This document shows, one piece after another, positions 1-8,018 of a DNA stretch of 15,511 bases. The notes beneath the pieces are model-generated. The model was not told the DNA's origin and made no database searches. It saw only the letters and a list, made by a program, of their open reading frames with translations. A program made the position numbers and the translations under genes. The first letter of the stretch is position 1. Every line of letters begins with the position of its first letter. This DNA is from Treponema sp. Its GTDB lineage: Bacteria; Spirochaetota; Spirochaetia; Treponematales; Treponemataceae. The stretch lies in the NCBI GenBank assembly GCA_031290005.1, contig JAITOJ010000121.1:1-15511 (forward strand). The letters run 5' to 3'.

Positions 1-71
1 CCCACCCCCCCCCGCCCCGCGCCCCCCCCCCCCCCCCCCCCCCGGCGGGGGGCGGGGGGGGGGCGGGGGGC
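1..71. repeat. C-run followed by G-run, probable assembly artefact
   Basis: The first 71 bases are almost only C (to about base 43) and then almost only G, broken by a few single bases. The two halves are roughly complementary. Nothing else in the window looks like this, and ordinary AT-balanced sequence starts abruptly at about base 71. I read it as low-quality sequence or gap fill at a contig edge. A real GC hairpin or quadruplex-forming block is possible but less likely. Confidence 0.7.
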
Positions 72-286
72 AATATTTTGTTCACATCCAGTCTATTCAT
101 ACACATTAGAGTAACTTTAATGTGCCCCGCCTGTTCTTGTCAAGGGGAAAATTGCAAAATTGACAAAAATAATTACCAGTGTATCCCCCAAGGCTGCCGG
201 GCGATAGTGCCGGGTATCAAGGGTGCACTTCCCGGCGATTAGGTATCAAGTCCGGGGGGATGCCGATCATCTTCTTCGGCGCTTGA
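72..286. other. Non-coding stretch downstream of recQ
   Basis: No convincing gene lies here. The nine-base sequence GGTATCAAG occurs twice (213-221 and 242-250). GCCGGG occurs at 196-201 and 209-214, with its complement CCCGGC at 231-236, so a 6-bp stem with a 16-base loop could form. No T-run follows on the minus strand, so it is not a clear terminator for recQ. On the minus strand a perfect TTGACA (143-138) and TAAAGT (119-114) are separated by 18 bases and followed after 7 bases by an ATG (106-104). That reading frame stays open for 12 codons until it enters the C/G run, so a leftward gene may begin here, but this is weak. Confidence 0.4.
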
Positions 287-2182
287 CTAAAGCTCTGTCC
301 CCATACTTTGCAGAAATACTTCCCCGTACTGTTCCAGCTTGGCTTTGCCCACCCCGGAGACTTTCAGAAACTCCGCCGTGGTGTGCGGGCGCTTTTGGCA
401 CATATCCCGCAGCGTGGCGTCGCTGAATATGATATAGGCCGGGACGCGGGCTTCTTTGGCAAGGCGGCTCCGCAGCGCTTTGAGCCGGGAAAGCAGCCCT
501 TCGTCCACAGCTTGTCCAGCGGCTTCCGCCGCGGCGGAAGCCGCTGGTTTCAGGGTGGACGGAACAGGGCTCCTGGGAAGCATCATTTCCAGCTTGAACG
601 AATCGCCCGGAGCGATAACCTCGCGGGATTTCGCGGTGCGGCTCACCACCGGGTATTCAGCGCCGGTCACCGCAAGATAGCCCTGTTCAATCAGATATTC
701 CATAATCTCCCGAATCCGGCGGATACTGGCCTCGGCCATAATGCCATAGGTGGAAAGGGTGTGAAGTCCGGCGTCCAGCACCTTGGCGTTTTTGCTGCCG
801 TGCAGGATGTCCGCAATCATGGTCTTGCCGAACTGCCGCGCCCGGCTCTCCTGTGTCCCCCGCTGTTCCAGCCGGTACACGCAGGACACAATTTTCCGCG
901 TTTCCAGGGTGATGTCTGATTTTTCAAACTGGGTCAGGCAGTTGGAACAATTGCCGCAGTACTGGCCGGCGGACTCGCCAAAATACCGCAGAATGTGGGA
1001 ACGCAGGCAGTCCGTGGTGGTGCAGTAGAAAGTTATCTGTTTCAGCAGTTCCAGATTGTGTTCCCGGATTTCCCGCAATACTTCCGGGGAAATCTGCTCT
1101 TCTGCGGGGCTTTCGCTGTTTTCGATAAGGTATTTGTTGATTTGCACGTCCCGGCCGTGGTAAAACAGGATACAGTCGGCTTTTTCACCGTCCCGCCCCG
1201 CCCGGCCCGCTTCCTGGTAATAGCTTTCGATGTTTTTGGGCATGTTATAGTGAATCACAAAGGACACATTGGATTTGTCAATCCCCAAGCCGAAGGCGTT
1301 GGTGGCCGTCATGATAGTTTTGCGGTCATACAAAAAATCATCCTGATTCTTGCGCCGTTCCCAGTCCTCAAGCCCCGCGTGATACCGGGCAGCGGCGAAT
1401 CCTTTTTCAGTCAAACACTGAAAGACCTCATCCACAGCCTTCCGGGTGGCGCAGTAAACAATGCCGCAGGAATCCGAATGAGTGCGGATGTAGCCCAGGA
1501 GAGCTTCCATTTTGTCCGTGGGACGCTGCACCTCAAAGTACAGATTTTGCCGGTCAAACCCCGTAGTCAAAATATAGGGATTGTCAAGCCGGAGAATGCG
1601 CACAATGTCCTCCCGCACCTTGGCGGTGGCAGTAGCGGTAAAGGCGCTGATAACAGGCTTTCGCTTCAGGCGGTCAATAAACTCCCGGATTCGCCCGTAG
1701 CCGGGACGAAAGTCGTGCCCCCACTGGGAAATACAGTGAGCCTCGTCCACGGTCACCATGGCGATGTCCGCCGCTTCCGCCAGGGCAGAGATGTCGGGGC
1801 GCTGGAGCCGCTCCGGGGCGATGTACAGAATCTTGTATGCTCCCGCCTTCGCCGCGTTCAGGGTATCCCGGTATTCATCAAGCCCCAGGGAACTGTTGAT
1901 GAACGCTGAGGGAATGCCTGCCTGAGTCAGGGCATTCACCTGGTCTTTCATCAGGGAAATGAGCGGCGACACCACCAGGGTGATGCCTTCAAGCATGAGT
2001 GAGGGAATCTGATAGCACAGGGATTTTCCCGCGCCGGTAGGCATAATTCCCAGCGTATCCCGCCGGTCAAGAAGCTGAGCGATTATGTCGTCCTGTCCCG
2101 TGCGGAATTCCGAATATCCAAAGTAACGCTTGAGGACTTCCTGAGCGTTGCCAGACACGGGCGGCAGGGCAGGGGAACACAT
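287..2182 (-). CDS. recQ: ATP-dependent DNA helicase RecQ
   Basis: This is a 631-residue RecQ-family 3'-5' DNA helicase, which acts in recombination and in repair of stalled forks; E. coli RecQ is about 610 residues. Walker A is at about 48-54 (PTGAGKS), DEAH at 146-149 followed by CISQWGHDFRP, motif III near 180 (AFTATA), and motif VI at 323-332 (QEAGRAGRDG). The zinc-binding cysteines C392, C409, C412 and C415 have the spacing of E. coli RecQ. A winged-helix region follows (about 425-535), then an Ala-rich linker near 547-556 and a C-terminal HRDC domain (about 562-628). All three domains are present, so the protein should be active. Its ATG shares one base with the stop codon of the gene before it (TAATG), with AGAGG five bases upstream, so it is translationally coupled as the last gene of the six-gene cluster. 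Confidence 0.97.
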   Translation of the reverse strand: MCSPALPPVSGNAQEVLKRYFGYSEFRTGQDDIIAQLLDRRDTLGIMPTGAGKSLCYQIPSLMLEGITLVVSPLISLMKDQVNALTQAGIPSAFINSSLGLDEYRDTLNAAKAGAYKILYIAPERLQRPDISALAEAADIAMVTVDEAHCISQWGHDFRPGYGRIREFIDRLKRKPVISAFTATATAKVREDIVRILRLDNPYILTTGFDRQNLYFEVQRPTDKMEALLGYIRTHSDSCGIVYCATRKAVDEVFQCLTEKGFAAARYHAGLEDWERRKNQDDFLYDRKTIMTATNAFGLGIDKSNVSFVIHYNMPKNIESYYQEAGRAGRDGEKADCILFYHGRDVQINKYLIENSESPAEEQISPEVLREIREHNLELLKQITFYCTTTDCLRSHILRYFGESAGQYCGNCSNCLTQFEKSDITLETRKIVSCVYRLEQRGTQESRARQFGKTMIADILHGSKNAKVLDAGLHTLSTYGIMAEASIRRIREIMEYLIEQGYLAVTGAEYPVVSRTAKSREVIAPGDSFKLEMMLPRSPVPSTLKPAASAAAEAAGQAVDEGLLSRLKALRSRLAKEARVPAYIIFSDATLRDMCQKRPHTTAEFLKVSGVGKAKLEQYGEVFLQSMGTEL

Positions 2183-3270
2183 TATTGCCTCTTGAGGGTT
2201 TCTGAAATCAAGATTTTGACTTTTTCCGCGTTTTTGGGGCTCACACGGGAGGACAGCCGTTCATAAGCCGCTTCAGCGGCGCTGACATCTGACTTTCGGA
2301 GCAGTTTGACCACCAGATTATGTAAGGCCGCATAGTTAAACTCTTCCCACCGGGCAGGGTCTGGATATTTTACGTTCACCAGAATTGCCCAGGAAAAGGC
2401 GTCTTCTTCCTGGCCGTCGCGCAAAAGAGTGGCCCCATAGTTCAAGAGCCGGTCAGTCAAATCTTTCTTTGGGTCAGGGAAAAAGGATGCCGCCGCCGTA
2501 CTTTTCCCTTCCAGAAGCGCGGCGCGGTCAACCGCCAGGGGGACAGCGGCAGCATAATTTCTGCCCCGCTCAAGCTCCGCAATCCGGTTTGACAGAATAA
2601 GGGAGACCAGCTCAAGCCGGTTTAACTGAATCCGGTCACGGTAATGACGGGCGGGCACATAGGCAAACCCCGTGGAAGCGCCAAAGTCATCGTGGAATTC
2701 TTTCCGGTTTCCCGGATCAAAGCCGTAGCGGTTGGTGGTTTCCACGTCGATGGACCCGGTATCAGTGCGCACGGTCGCAAAAGCATGGTCTTTGGTCGCC
2801 ACCCCCTGCACATCCAGACCAATGGAAGCTGCCATAAGCATATACAATACCGCGGAGGACACGCAATTATAGCGGCCATACAGCAGAATTTCGTCCAGCC
2901 GGGTCTGGCTCCATGAATACTGCTTGAGATACCGGGTGTGGATAAAGGTGAGGACATACTCGCCCCGCTCTCTGGTGTTTTCCGGTAAGTCCGGGGAAGC
3001 CGCCAGGTCCGCAATATCCATTTTCAGGAGCGACATGCTTTGGGCGGACGTGGCCGCATCCGATCCAGAAGCCCACAGAGCGATTTCCGCCAGGGTTTCC
3101 CAGGAATCTGTCTGAACGGCGGGTAATCCGGCGTATTTCCGGGCCGCGTCTCCAGGAGTTATCGCGGGAAAAGCGCCGGATTCCCGCGCGTTTGCCGCGA
3201 TTCCGGGTTGAAAAAAAAGAAAGGCCGCGGTCAAAAGAACGCAAAGCCTGCTCATGCTTCTGGATTTCAT
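2182..3270 (-). CDS. Exported transglutaminase-like protein with helical C-terminal half
   Basis: A 362-residue protein starting at the ATG at 3270. The frame stays open upstream, but this start opens a typical signal peptide (MKSRSMSRLCVLLTAAFLFF, then cleavage around AANA, residue 28) and follows the previous stop by 7 bases. The middle part fits a transglutaminase-like (papain-fold) domain: C136 in RYNCVSSAVLY at a helix start, H162 in DHAFATVR, and D175 in IDVETTN give a plausible Cys-His-Asp triad in the right order. Residues about 215-360 look all-helical and TPR-like. It probably acts in the periplasm as a peptidase, amidase or peptide-binding protein; the substrate cannot be told. Lipoprotein processing is unlikely because no lipobox Cys follows the hydrophobic stretch. 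Fifth gene of the cluster. Confidence 0.75.
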   Translation of the reverse strand: MKSRSMSRLCVLLTAAFLFFQPGIAANARESGAFPAITPGDAARKYAGLPAVQTDSWETLAEIALWASGSDAATSAQSMSLLKMDIADLAASPDLPENTRERGEYVLTFIHTRYLKQYSWSQTRLDEILLYGRYNCVSSAVLYMLMAASIGLDVQGVATKDHAFATVRTDTGSIDVETTNRYGFDPGNRKEFHDDFGASTGFAYVPARHYRDRIQLNRLELVSLILSNRIAELERGRNYAAAVPLAVDRAALLEGKSTAAASFFPDPKKDLTDRLLNYGATLLRDGQEEDAFSWAILVNVKYPDPARWEEFNYAALHNLVVKLLRKSDVSAAEAAYERLSSRVSPKNAEKVKILISETLKRQ

Positions 3271-3277
3271 GGAAAAG

Positions 3278-4447
3278 CTACCTTGCCGGAAGGGCCGCGC
3301 GTACCGGCTGATATACCGACTTTCCCTCCAGGGAAATCTTGCCGCCCTCAAGTTTGATTTTGGCAAGCACATTGACCGCCAATTCAGGATTGATGTCCAC
3401 AGACAGGGGAAAAGTCAGCGGGACAATGCCTTCAATCGTTTTGAGGTCATCGTATCCCACCAGAAAGTCGCAGCGCAGCGCCGCTTCATCAAGCCTGGTA
3501 TTGGACACCCGGCCTTTCCAGATGACCCAGCAGTCCTGATACAGCGCCGGGTCAGACGCCGTATCCCGGTAGGGATAGTTGTCTTTGGGGTTGAGGGAAT
3601 CGAAAGTTGGCTCCTTAAAATGTTCCATCAACAGCCGTACATTCTCCCGGATGACCGGACTGGCGTTGGAATTCAGGAGCCGGTTGACCTCCACCTGGGC
3701 TGCGTTATCACGGTAGTTTTGAAAAAGCGTTTGCGCCTGGATATAGGCCGCGGTGATTTCTTTTGCGGTCAGGTTATACCGGTACGCGGAAGATGACTCA
3801 CCGGCAGTTTCAGCGGCGTTCTTCGTTTCCTCACCGGAAAGCACAAAACCGCTTAAATCCGCCCGTTTTCCCGAAACCGGGACAGAGGTTTTGCCATTCA
3901 CCAGCGCACGGAAAGGATGCCAGTCTTTCGGAATCAGGCGCGGTGCAGAGAGGGCAAGAATTCCCGCAGCCAGAAGCAGGCAGGCCAGACGCATCTTCCG
4001 GGGATTTATCCCCAAGGGCGGATAGAACCGGGTGATTTTTTTGTTTCGCACCCATTGGGAGATGGTTTCCGCGTCCCCATGCAGCCTGATAAACTCAAGG
4101 CTTTGTGCGGCAATCTTGTTTCCCGGTTGTATATCCAAAACTTCAAGATAGTAATCGACTGCCCGTTTGGTTTTTCCCTGGCGCAGGCACAAAACCGCAA
4201 AGGCAAGCAGCAAATCAGGGGACTGTAGTTTGATTTTCCGCGCGAGCTGGAAATAAGTGTCCGCACCGCCCGAATCCTCCGCATACAGACAGGCAATCCC
4301 CAGAGTATAGAAATACTCAAAGGATTGCCTGGAATCTGAAGCGTCCTGGTATTCCCGTATCAGGGGTTCCAGTTCTTTGATAACTTCGGAAAAACGCCTG
4401 GCTTTCAGCAGCTTCTTTGCACGTTCAAGGGGTGAATAAACCGCCAT
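3278..4447 (-). CDS. TPR protein with one transmembrane segment
   Basis: A 389-residue protein of unknown function. Residues about 10-115 form helical pairs of the tetratricopeptide type (YFYTLGIACLYAEDSGGADT, then LLAFAVLCLRQGKTKRAVDY and VLDIQPGN). One hydrophobic segment lies at about 153-168, preceded by R150, K151 and R153, so the TPR part should be cytoplasmic and the remainder (about 170-389) periplasmic. The last part (about 303-380, around CWVIWKGRVSN) looks beta-rich and could be a small OB-like barrel; this is only an impression from the sequence. It starts 3 bases after the previous stop and ends 7 bases before the next start. The topology suggests a link between a cytoplasmic partner and the cell envelope. 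Confidence 0.7.
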   Translation of the reverse strand: MAVYSPLERAKKLLKARRFSEVIKELEPLIREYQDASDSRQSFEYFYTLGIACLYAEDSGGADTYFQLARKIKLQSPDLLLAFAVLCLRQGKTKRAVDYYLEVLDIQPGNKIAAQSLEFIRLHGDAETISQWVRNKKITRFYPPLGINPRKMRLACLLLAAGILALSAPRLIPKDWHPFRALVNGKTSVPVSGKRADLSGFVLSGEETKNAAETAGESSSAYRYNLTAKEITAAYIQAQTLFQNYRDNAAQVEVNRLLNSNASPVIRENVRLLMEHFKEPTFDSLNPKDNYPYRDTASDPALYQDCWVIWKGRVSNTRLDEAALRCDFLVGYDDLKTIEGIVPLTFPLSVDINPELAVNVLAKIKLEGGKISLEGKSVYQPVRAALPAR

Positions 4448-4450
4448 TGC

Positions 4451-5821
4451 CTATTTCTTCCTTATTATTTGACTTAAAACCATATCAAGTTCGGCGTTCA
4501 AACGTTTAATCTCATCCCGGTTGATTCCGTTAATACCTCCCGGCCCGGATGAAAGCTGCTGAATCCGGTCAAACAATTCCAGGGCATAATCCATATTAAA
4601 AGGCTTTGCCGGTTGAGCCGGATAGAGCGTTATGGGGGGCGTCGTGTCGATTCTTGACGGCGGCGTATATCCCTTGGGAACCGGAACTTCATACATGGGT
4701 GTTCCTGTCCCCTGATATCCTTGATACCCCTGATATGACTGAGGCGGCTGATACGGCGCCGGCGCGGACGGATAGGTTTGTCCGTTAGGCATCGACTGAT
4801 AGGGTTGAGATTGATAGGACTGGGGCGTGTTATACGGATACGGCTCATAACCCGGCATCGCCGGAGTACTATCGTACCGGGGTTGTATATCATAGGACGG
4901 CGCGGGCGGAGAAACCCCGACTCCCCCGGTGGGCGCGCTGGCGCGTTCAATAGACGGCTGGGACACATCCCGCACATCAATGGACGCGGTGGGCGGATAA
5001 AAGGCCACCACAGCCGGAGGTTGTTCGCCGGTGGACATGGACAAATAGAACGTAATCGTACTTGTCGCCCCATTGGGCAGGATCGTCGGATCCCAGCGGA
5101 TATCCACAGCGGCATTATTCTTTGAGGTCATGGAAGTAAAACTGCGCCCGAAATAACACCCTGGATCCCAATTTGGCATCCCGAGGATGTCTTTATTGGC
5201 CAGAGTGACGCTTTGAGGAATGGTTATTCCGGGGCCATACAGCAAAAATCGCAGAGAATTGTTATAGTCCGCCGCTCCTACCCATTGGTGGGTCGCCAGG
5301 GTAACAATTTGGTATTCCGAAGTAATAGAACTTTGCGCGGCAGTGGAAAAAAACGTCCCATCCCGTTCGCCAAAGGCGGTATCAAACACGCCCTTGACAG
5401 CAAAACTCTGAGGGTCGCCGGTAATGTTCCGTGTCTTCACATCGACCCGGAACGTATCTGCGGGCATTCCCGCGAGAGTTTCAATAAAACTGAATTCCAC
5501 AATGACTTCCGCCGCGCTCATGGTATACATCAGCGCTCCGCCGCCCTGGGTTTGATACGCCTGCACCTGTGTTCCCGGTTCTTTTCGGAGCCGGTAGAGC
5601 CGGTTGTTGACATTCAGATAAAAAGCGGTAATTTGCGATTTTTCCTGTCCGTCAAATACCGAGGTCTGCTTGCCTTTTGCATCAAGGGTATAAATCGCAA
5701 AAGTACCAGTTTTTTCATTGAGGAAAAGCCGCATTTTTTGCTTTGTAATATCGACATTTTCCGCGTTAACGGCTGCCCGAACGAGAAAAACGCAGAAAAT
5801 GCCAACTATAATTCGTTTCAT
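4451..5821 (-). CDS. Exported protein with beta-rich domain and Pro/Tyr/Gln-rich tail
   Basis: A 456-residue protein not recognised as a known family. It has a short signal peptide (MKRIIVGIFCVFLVRAAVNA, cleavage near residue 20). Residues about 25-280 look like a beta-strand domain, with alternating hydrophobic residues and many Thr, Asn and Gly. About 305-405 is low-complexity and rich in Pro, Tyr, Gln and Ser, including three YQG units at 363-371. Residues 410-456 form a charged amphipathic helix that may be a coiled coil. A flexible Pro/Tyr-rich tail is usual in envelope proteins that cross or bind cell wall, but the function is unknown. The start is supported by GGGAGG four bases before the ATG. 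It sits third in the cluster, 9 bases after the previous gene. Confidence 0.7.
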   Translation of the reverse strand: MKRIIVGIFCVFLVRAAVNAENVDITKQKMRLFLNEKTGTFAIYTLDAKGKQTSVFDGQEKSQITAFYLNVNNRLYRLRKEPGTQVQAYQTQGGGALMYTMSAAEVIVEFSFIETLAGMPADTFRVDVKTRNITGDPQSFAVKGVFDTAFGERDGTFFSTAAQSSITSEYQIVTLATHQWVGAADYNNSLRFLLYGPGITIPQSVTLANKDILGMPNWDPGCYFGRSFTSMTSKNNAAVDIRWDPTILPNGATSTITFYLSMSTGEQPPAVVAFYPPTASIDVRDVSQPSIERASAPTGGVGVSPPAPSYDIQPRYDSTPAMPGYEPYPYNTPQSYQSQPYQSMPNGQTYPSAPAPYQPPQSYQGYQGYQGTGTPMYEVPVPKGYTPPSRIDTTPPITLYPAQPAKPFNMDYALELFDRIQQLSSGPGGINGINRDEIKRLNAELDMVLSQIIRKK

Positions 5822-5830
5822 TAATCCTCC

Positions 5831-7207
5831 CTAATACTGATTCTGGTCAACTATGTATGCCCAGAGGAGCCGCGCTTTACGAAGCAGATTCGCGTATTCC
5901 GATGCCACAGCCTCATCGTCCGTATTTCTCACACCGGAAAACTGGGATTCGAGCAGTGAAAGATTACGGTCAATGCTTGCGGCCTCTTGGGATGTCTGCG
6001 GTGAACCGGCAGCCACAAGGGGGCCTGATTCAGACAGCCCCATGCTGCTGGTTATCAGTTCCGCAATGAGCCGCTGTTGACCTTCAATTTTCTTTTGCTC
6101 CTCGTATAACGAATTGTCCGCTGCCTGTACGTCGGCAATCAGTTTTTGCCGCTCTTCCGGTCGGTAGGCGCGGGCATTGAGTTCCGCGCTTTGAGACAGC
6201 AAATCAGTTACCATTTTTTCCTGACTGTCTGCCGGAGCCGGCGCGGCCAGCTTTGCGGGATTCCGGGTTACCATATCGGCAATAAGCCGCTGCTGACCGG
6301 GACTCCATTGCAGGGCGGATTGTGTGGAATTGCGGGCTAAAATATCCGCAAGCATTTTCCGCCGTTCAATAATTTTCTGCTTGTCTTTATCAAGAGCGGC
6401 ATTGATTTCAACCAGAGTAGCGATAAATTGCTGCTGTTCTGTGAGGCCTTTATTTTTCGGAACAGATAGTCCCGACGGAATGTTCACAGAAGAGGGGATC
6501 CCGTCCTGCATTTCCCGTATTTTTGACTGAAGCTCGTCCACTTCCTGCTGGCTGCTCAGCTTACTCAGCCGGTCATATTCTTCTTTGGCAGCCAGATATT
6601 CGGCGTTATTCTTTTTGAGAAGCTCCATTTGAGCGTTCGTCTTTTGAATCCACCGAATAGTTTCCAGCCGGGCCTGGGCCTCTGCTTTCTTGGGGTCCCG
6701 GGGATAGCCGGTTACAATCCGCTCATAGAGAGCCTTCGCGGCATCGTAATTTTCCCGGGCAAAAAAGGATTCGGCTATCCAGAACAGCGCCGCGGCGTAT
6801 AATTCATGATTCGGATAATCGTGACAAAACTCGGTCAAGTGATACACGGTGTTCACGTAATTGGTCAGCATAAAATAGGCCCGTCCAGTATGATAGCGGA
6901 CATAGGAAGCATAAGAACTGTGGGGAAACAGAGTGAAAAACCGTTCCGCATCGTGTACTGCTGCCAGGGAATCGCCGGCGAAGACTTCGCTTACAATCAG
7001 CATAAACCAGTTTTCTTCTGTGGAATACCCCGGAATATTGATTGCTTTCCGGTAGGAAACAAGGGCAGTTTGCCAGTCTCCCTGGTTATATGCCTTATAA
7101 CCGCTGGAAACCAGGTCATCGGCATCATTGGTGTTCACCGGAACCGTAAAGGCGATAACCAGAGGCAGGAATACCACAATGAGTAATACACAAATGTTCT
7201 TTTTCAT
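5831..7207 (-). CDS. Exported TPR protein with a 24-residue repeat array
   Basis: A 458-residue protein. The start at 7207 gives a signal peptide (MKKNICVLLIVVFLPLVIAF) and an ATGA overlap with the rpe stop; GGAG lies 8 bases upstream. An ATG 15 bases earlier in the same frame is less likely because it has no ribosome site. Residues about 30-190 hold TPR-like helix pairs resembling the YbgF/BamD type of periplasmic TPR protein (GYKAYNQGDWQTALVSYRKA, HTGRAYFMLTNYVNTVYHL, AESFFARENYDAAKALYERI). About 190-235 is a predicted coiled coil. Residues 258-400 carry six repeats of 23-24 residues, each starting with a motif like QQRLIADM. The C-terminus (405-458) is again helical. Probably a periplasmic scaffold; partner unknown. 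Confidence 0.75.
   Translation of the reverse strand: MKKNICVLLIVVFLPLVIAFTVPVNTNDADDLVSSGYKAYNQGDWQTALVSYRKAINIPGYSTEENWFMLIVSEVFAGDSLAAVHDAERFFTLFPHSSYASYVRYHTGRAYFMLTNYVNTVYHLTEFCHDYPNHELYAAALFWIAESFFARENYDAAKALYERIVTGYPRDPKKAEAQARLETIRWIQKTNAQMELLKKNNAEYLAAKEEYDRLSKLSSQQEVDELQSKIREMQDGIPSSVNIPSGLSVPKNKGLTEQQQFIATLVEINAALDKDKQKIIERRKMLADILARNSTQSALQWSPGQQRLIADMVTRNPAKLAAPAPADSQEKMVTDLLSQSAELNARAYRPEERQKLIADVQAADNSLYEEQKKIEGQQRLIAELITSSMGLSESGPLVAAGSPQTSQEAASIDRNLSLLESQFSGVRNTDDEAVASEYANLLRKARLLWAYIVDQNQY
6008..6436 (-). repeat. Six tandem degenerate 24-residue protein repeats
   Basis: Within the TPR protein, the motif [QR][QRE][QKR][FLM][ILV][AT][TDE][LIMV] recurs at residues 258 (QQQFIATL), 282 (RRKMLADI), 305 (QQRLIADM), 329 (QEKMVTDL), 353 (RQKLIADV) and 377 (QQRLIAEL). 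The steps are 24, 23, 24, 24 and 24 residues. The rest of each unit is variable. DNA identity between units is low, so the repeat is old and kept at the protein level. I do not recognise it as a named repeat family. Confidence 0.75.
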
Positions 7208-7851
7208 GTTACTTGCTCCCATTTTAGCGCGCCGGAAAAAAAAGCCGAACCAGATACAATAATATCCGCTCCCGCGCCGATTACCAGAGAAATATTCTTT
7301 TCGTTTATTCCGCCGTCAACGGAAATTAAAAAATTATTCCCCTTCTTTTGTTGTATATCGGCAAGTTTTTTGATTTTCTCTATACATAATTGAATAAATT
7401 GTTGTCCCCCGAACCCCGGATTGACGCTCATGACCAGAATCAGGTCAATATAAGGGATAACTTCGTTTATTGCCGCCACCGGAGTTGACGGAACCAGAGC
7501 GATTCCGGCCTTTTTTCCCAAACCGTGAATCATCTGGACTATCCGGCGGTGATGAACTGTGTTTTCCGCATGGAAGGTGATATAATCCGCCCCGGCTTTG
7601 GCAAAGCTTTCAATCTGCGTTTCGGGATGTTCCACCATCAGGTGTACGTCGAAGGGCAGGCTCGTGGCGGATTTTAATGACCGGATAACCGGCTGGCCAT
7701 AGGAAATTTCCGGCACAAAGCTGCCGTCCATCACGTCAAAATGGACAAAACTGCCGCCTCTGGTTTCGATAAACCTCAGGGCATCACCCAGACACGAGAA
7801 ATCAGCGGACAGGAGAGACGGCGCAAGGCGCGGCATTTTTTTATTCACCAT
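7204..7851 (-). CDS. rpe: Ribulose-phosphate 3-epimerase
   Basis: This enzyme interconverts ribulose 5-phosphate and xylulose 5-phosphate in the pentose phosphate pathway (cytoplasm). It is a TIM-barrel protein of 215 residues, close to the usual 215-225. The metal and catalytic residues are in place: H37 and D39 (HFDVMDGSFVP), H70 (DVHLMVEHP) and D179 (SVDGGI). The phosphate-binding parts are MSVNPGFGGQQF (141-152) and SGSAFF (200-205). I chose the ATG at 7851. A start at 7836 (MPRLAPSLLSADF) is equally compatible with the family, and 7896 adds an unlikely N-terminal extension. No strong ribosome site marks any of them. First gene of the six-gene cluster, and it overlaps the next gene by 4 bases (ATGA). 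Confidence 0.95.
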   Translation of the reverse strand: MVNKKMPRLAPSLLSADFSCLGDALRFIETRGGSFVHFDVMDGSFVPEISYGQPVIRSLKSATSLPFDVHLMVEHPETQIESFAKAGADYITFHAENTVHHRRIVQMIHGLGKKAGIALVPSTPVAAINEVIPYIDLILVMSVNPGFGGQQFIQLCIEKIKKLADIQQKKGNNFLISVDGGINEKNISLVIGAGADIIVSGSAFFSGALKWEQVT

Positions 7852-7962
7852 AATACAAATGAGTCTTCTGATCGTATTATCGGTGAATGATGTCAAAGAG
7901 TTTATAGTTTATGCGCTTATTTTCTTTATAAAACTTGAAATTGTCTTACAGTGCGCTCCCGC

Positions 7963-7991
7963 TTTACTTTTTTCCTGTCCTGGTCTATAGT
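7963..7991 (+). promoter_or_regulatory. Probable pgk promoter
   Basis: TTTACT (7963-7968) and TATAGT (7986-7991) are separated by 17 bases and match the sigma-70 consensus at 4/6 and 5/6. Transcription would begin near 7998, leaving a leader of about 20 bases that holds GGAGG five bases before the pgk ATG. The AT-rich 7852-7960 stretch is shared with the divergent rpe cluster. There a perfect TTGACA on the minus strand (7896-7891) has no -10 at normal spacing. Confidence 0.5.
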
Positions 7992-8018
7992 ATTGTATCT
8001 CATTTTCTGGAGGTTCTT

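Noticed and set aside
181..286. Repeated GCCGGG and GGTATCAAG words as a possible tRNA or recQ terminator
   Set aside because: No cloverleaf can be drawn and no T-run follows the possible stem on the minus strand.
995..1909. A 304-codon plus-strand frame inside recQ
   Set aside because: It is the antisense shadow of recQ, which has all helicase motifs on the other strand.
2182..3372. A longer start for the transglutaminase-like protein at 3372
   Set aside because: The extension lies inside the preceding gene and puts 34 polar residues before a good signal peptide.
7852..7896. A longer rpe start at 7896
   Set aside because: It would add 15 residues not found in the family and would overlap the TTGACA-like sequence. 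The core begins only after residue 20 of that form.
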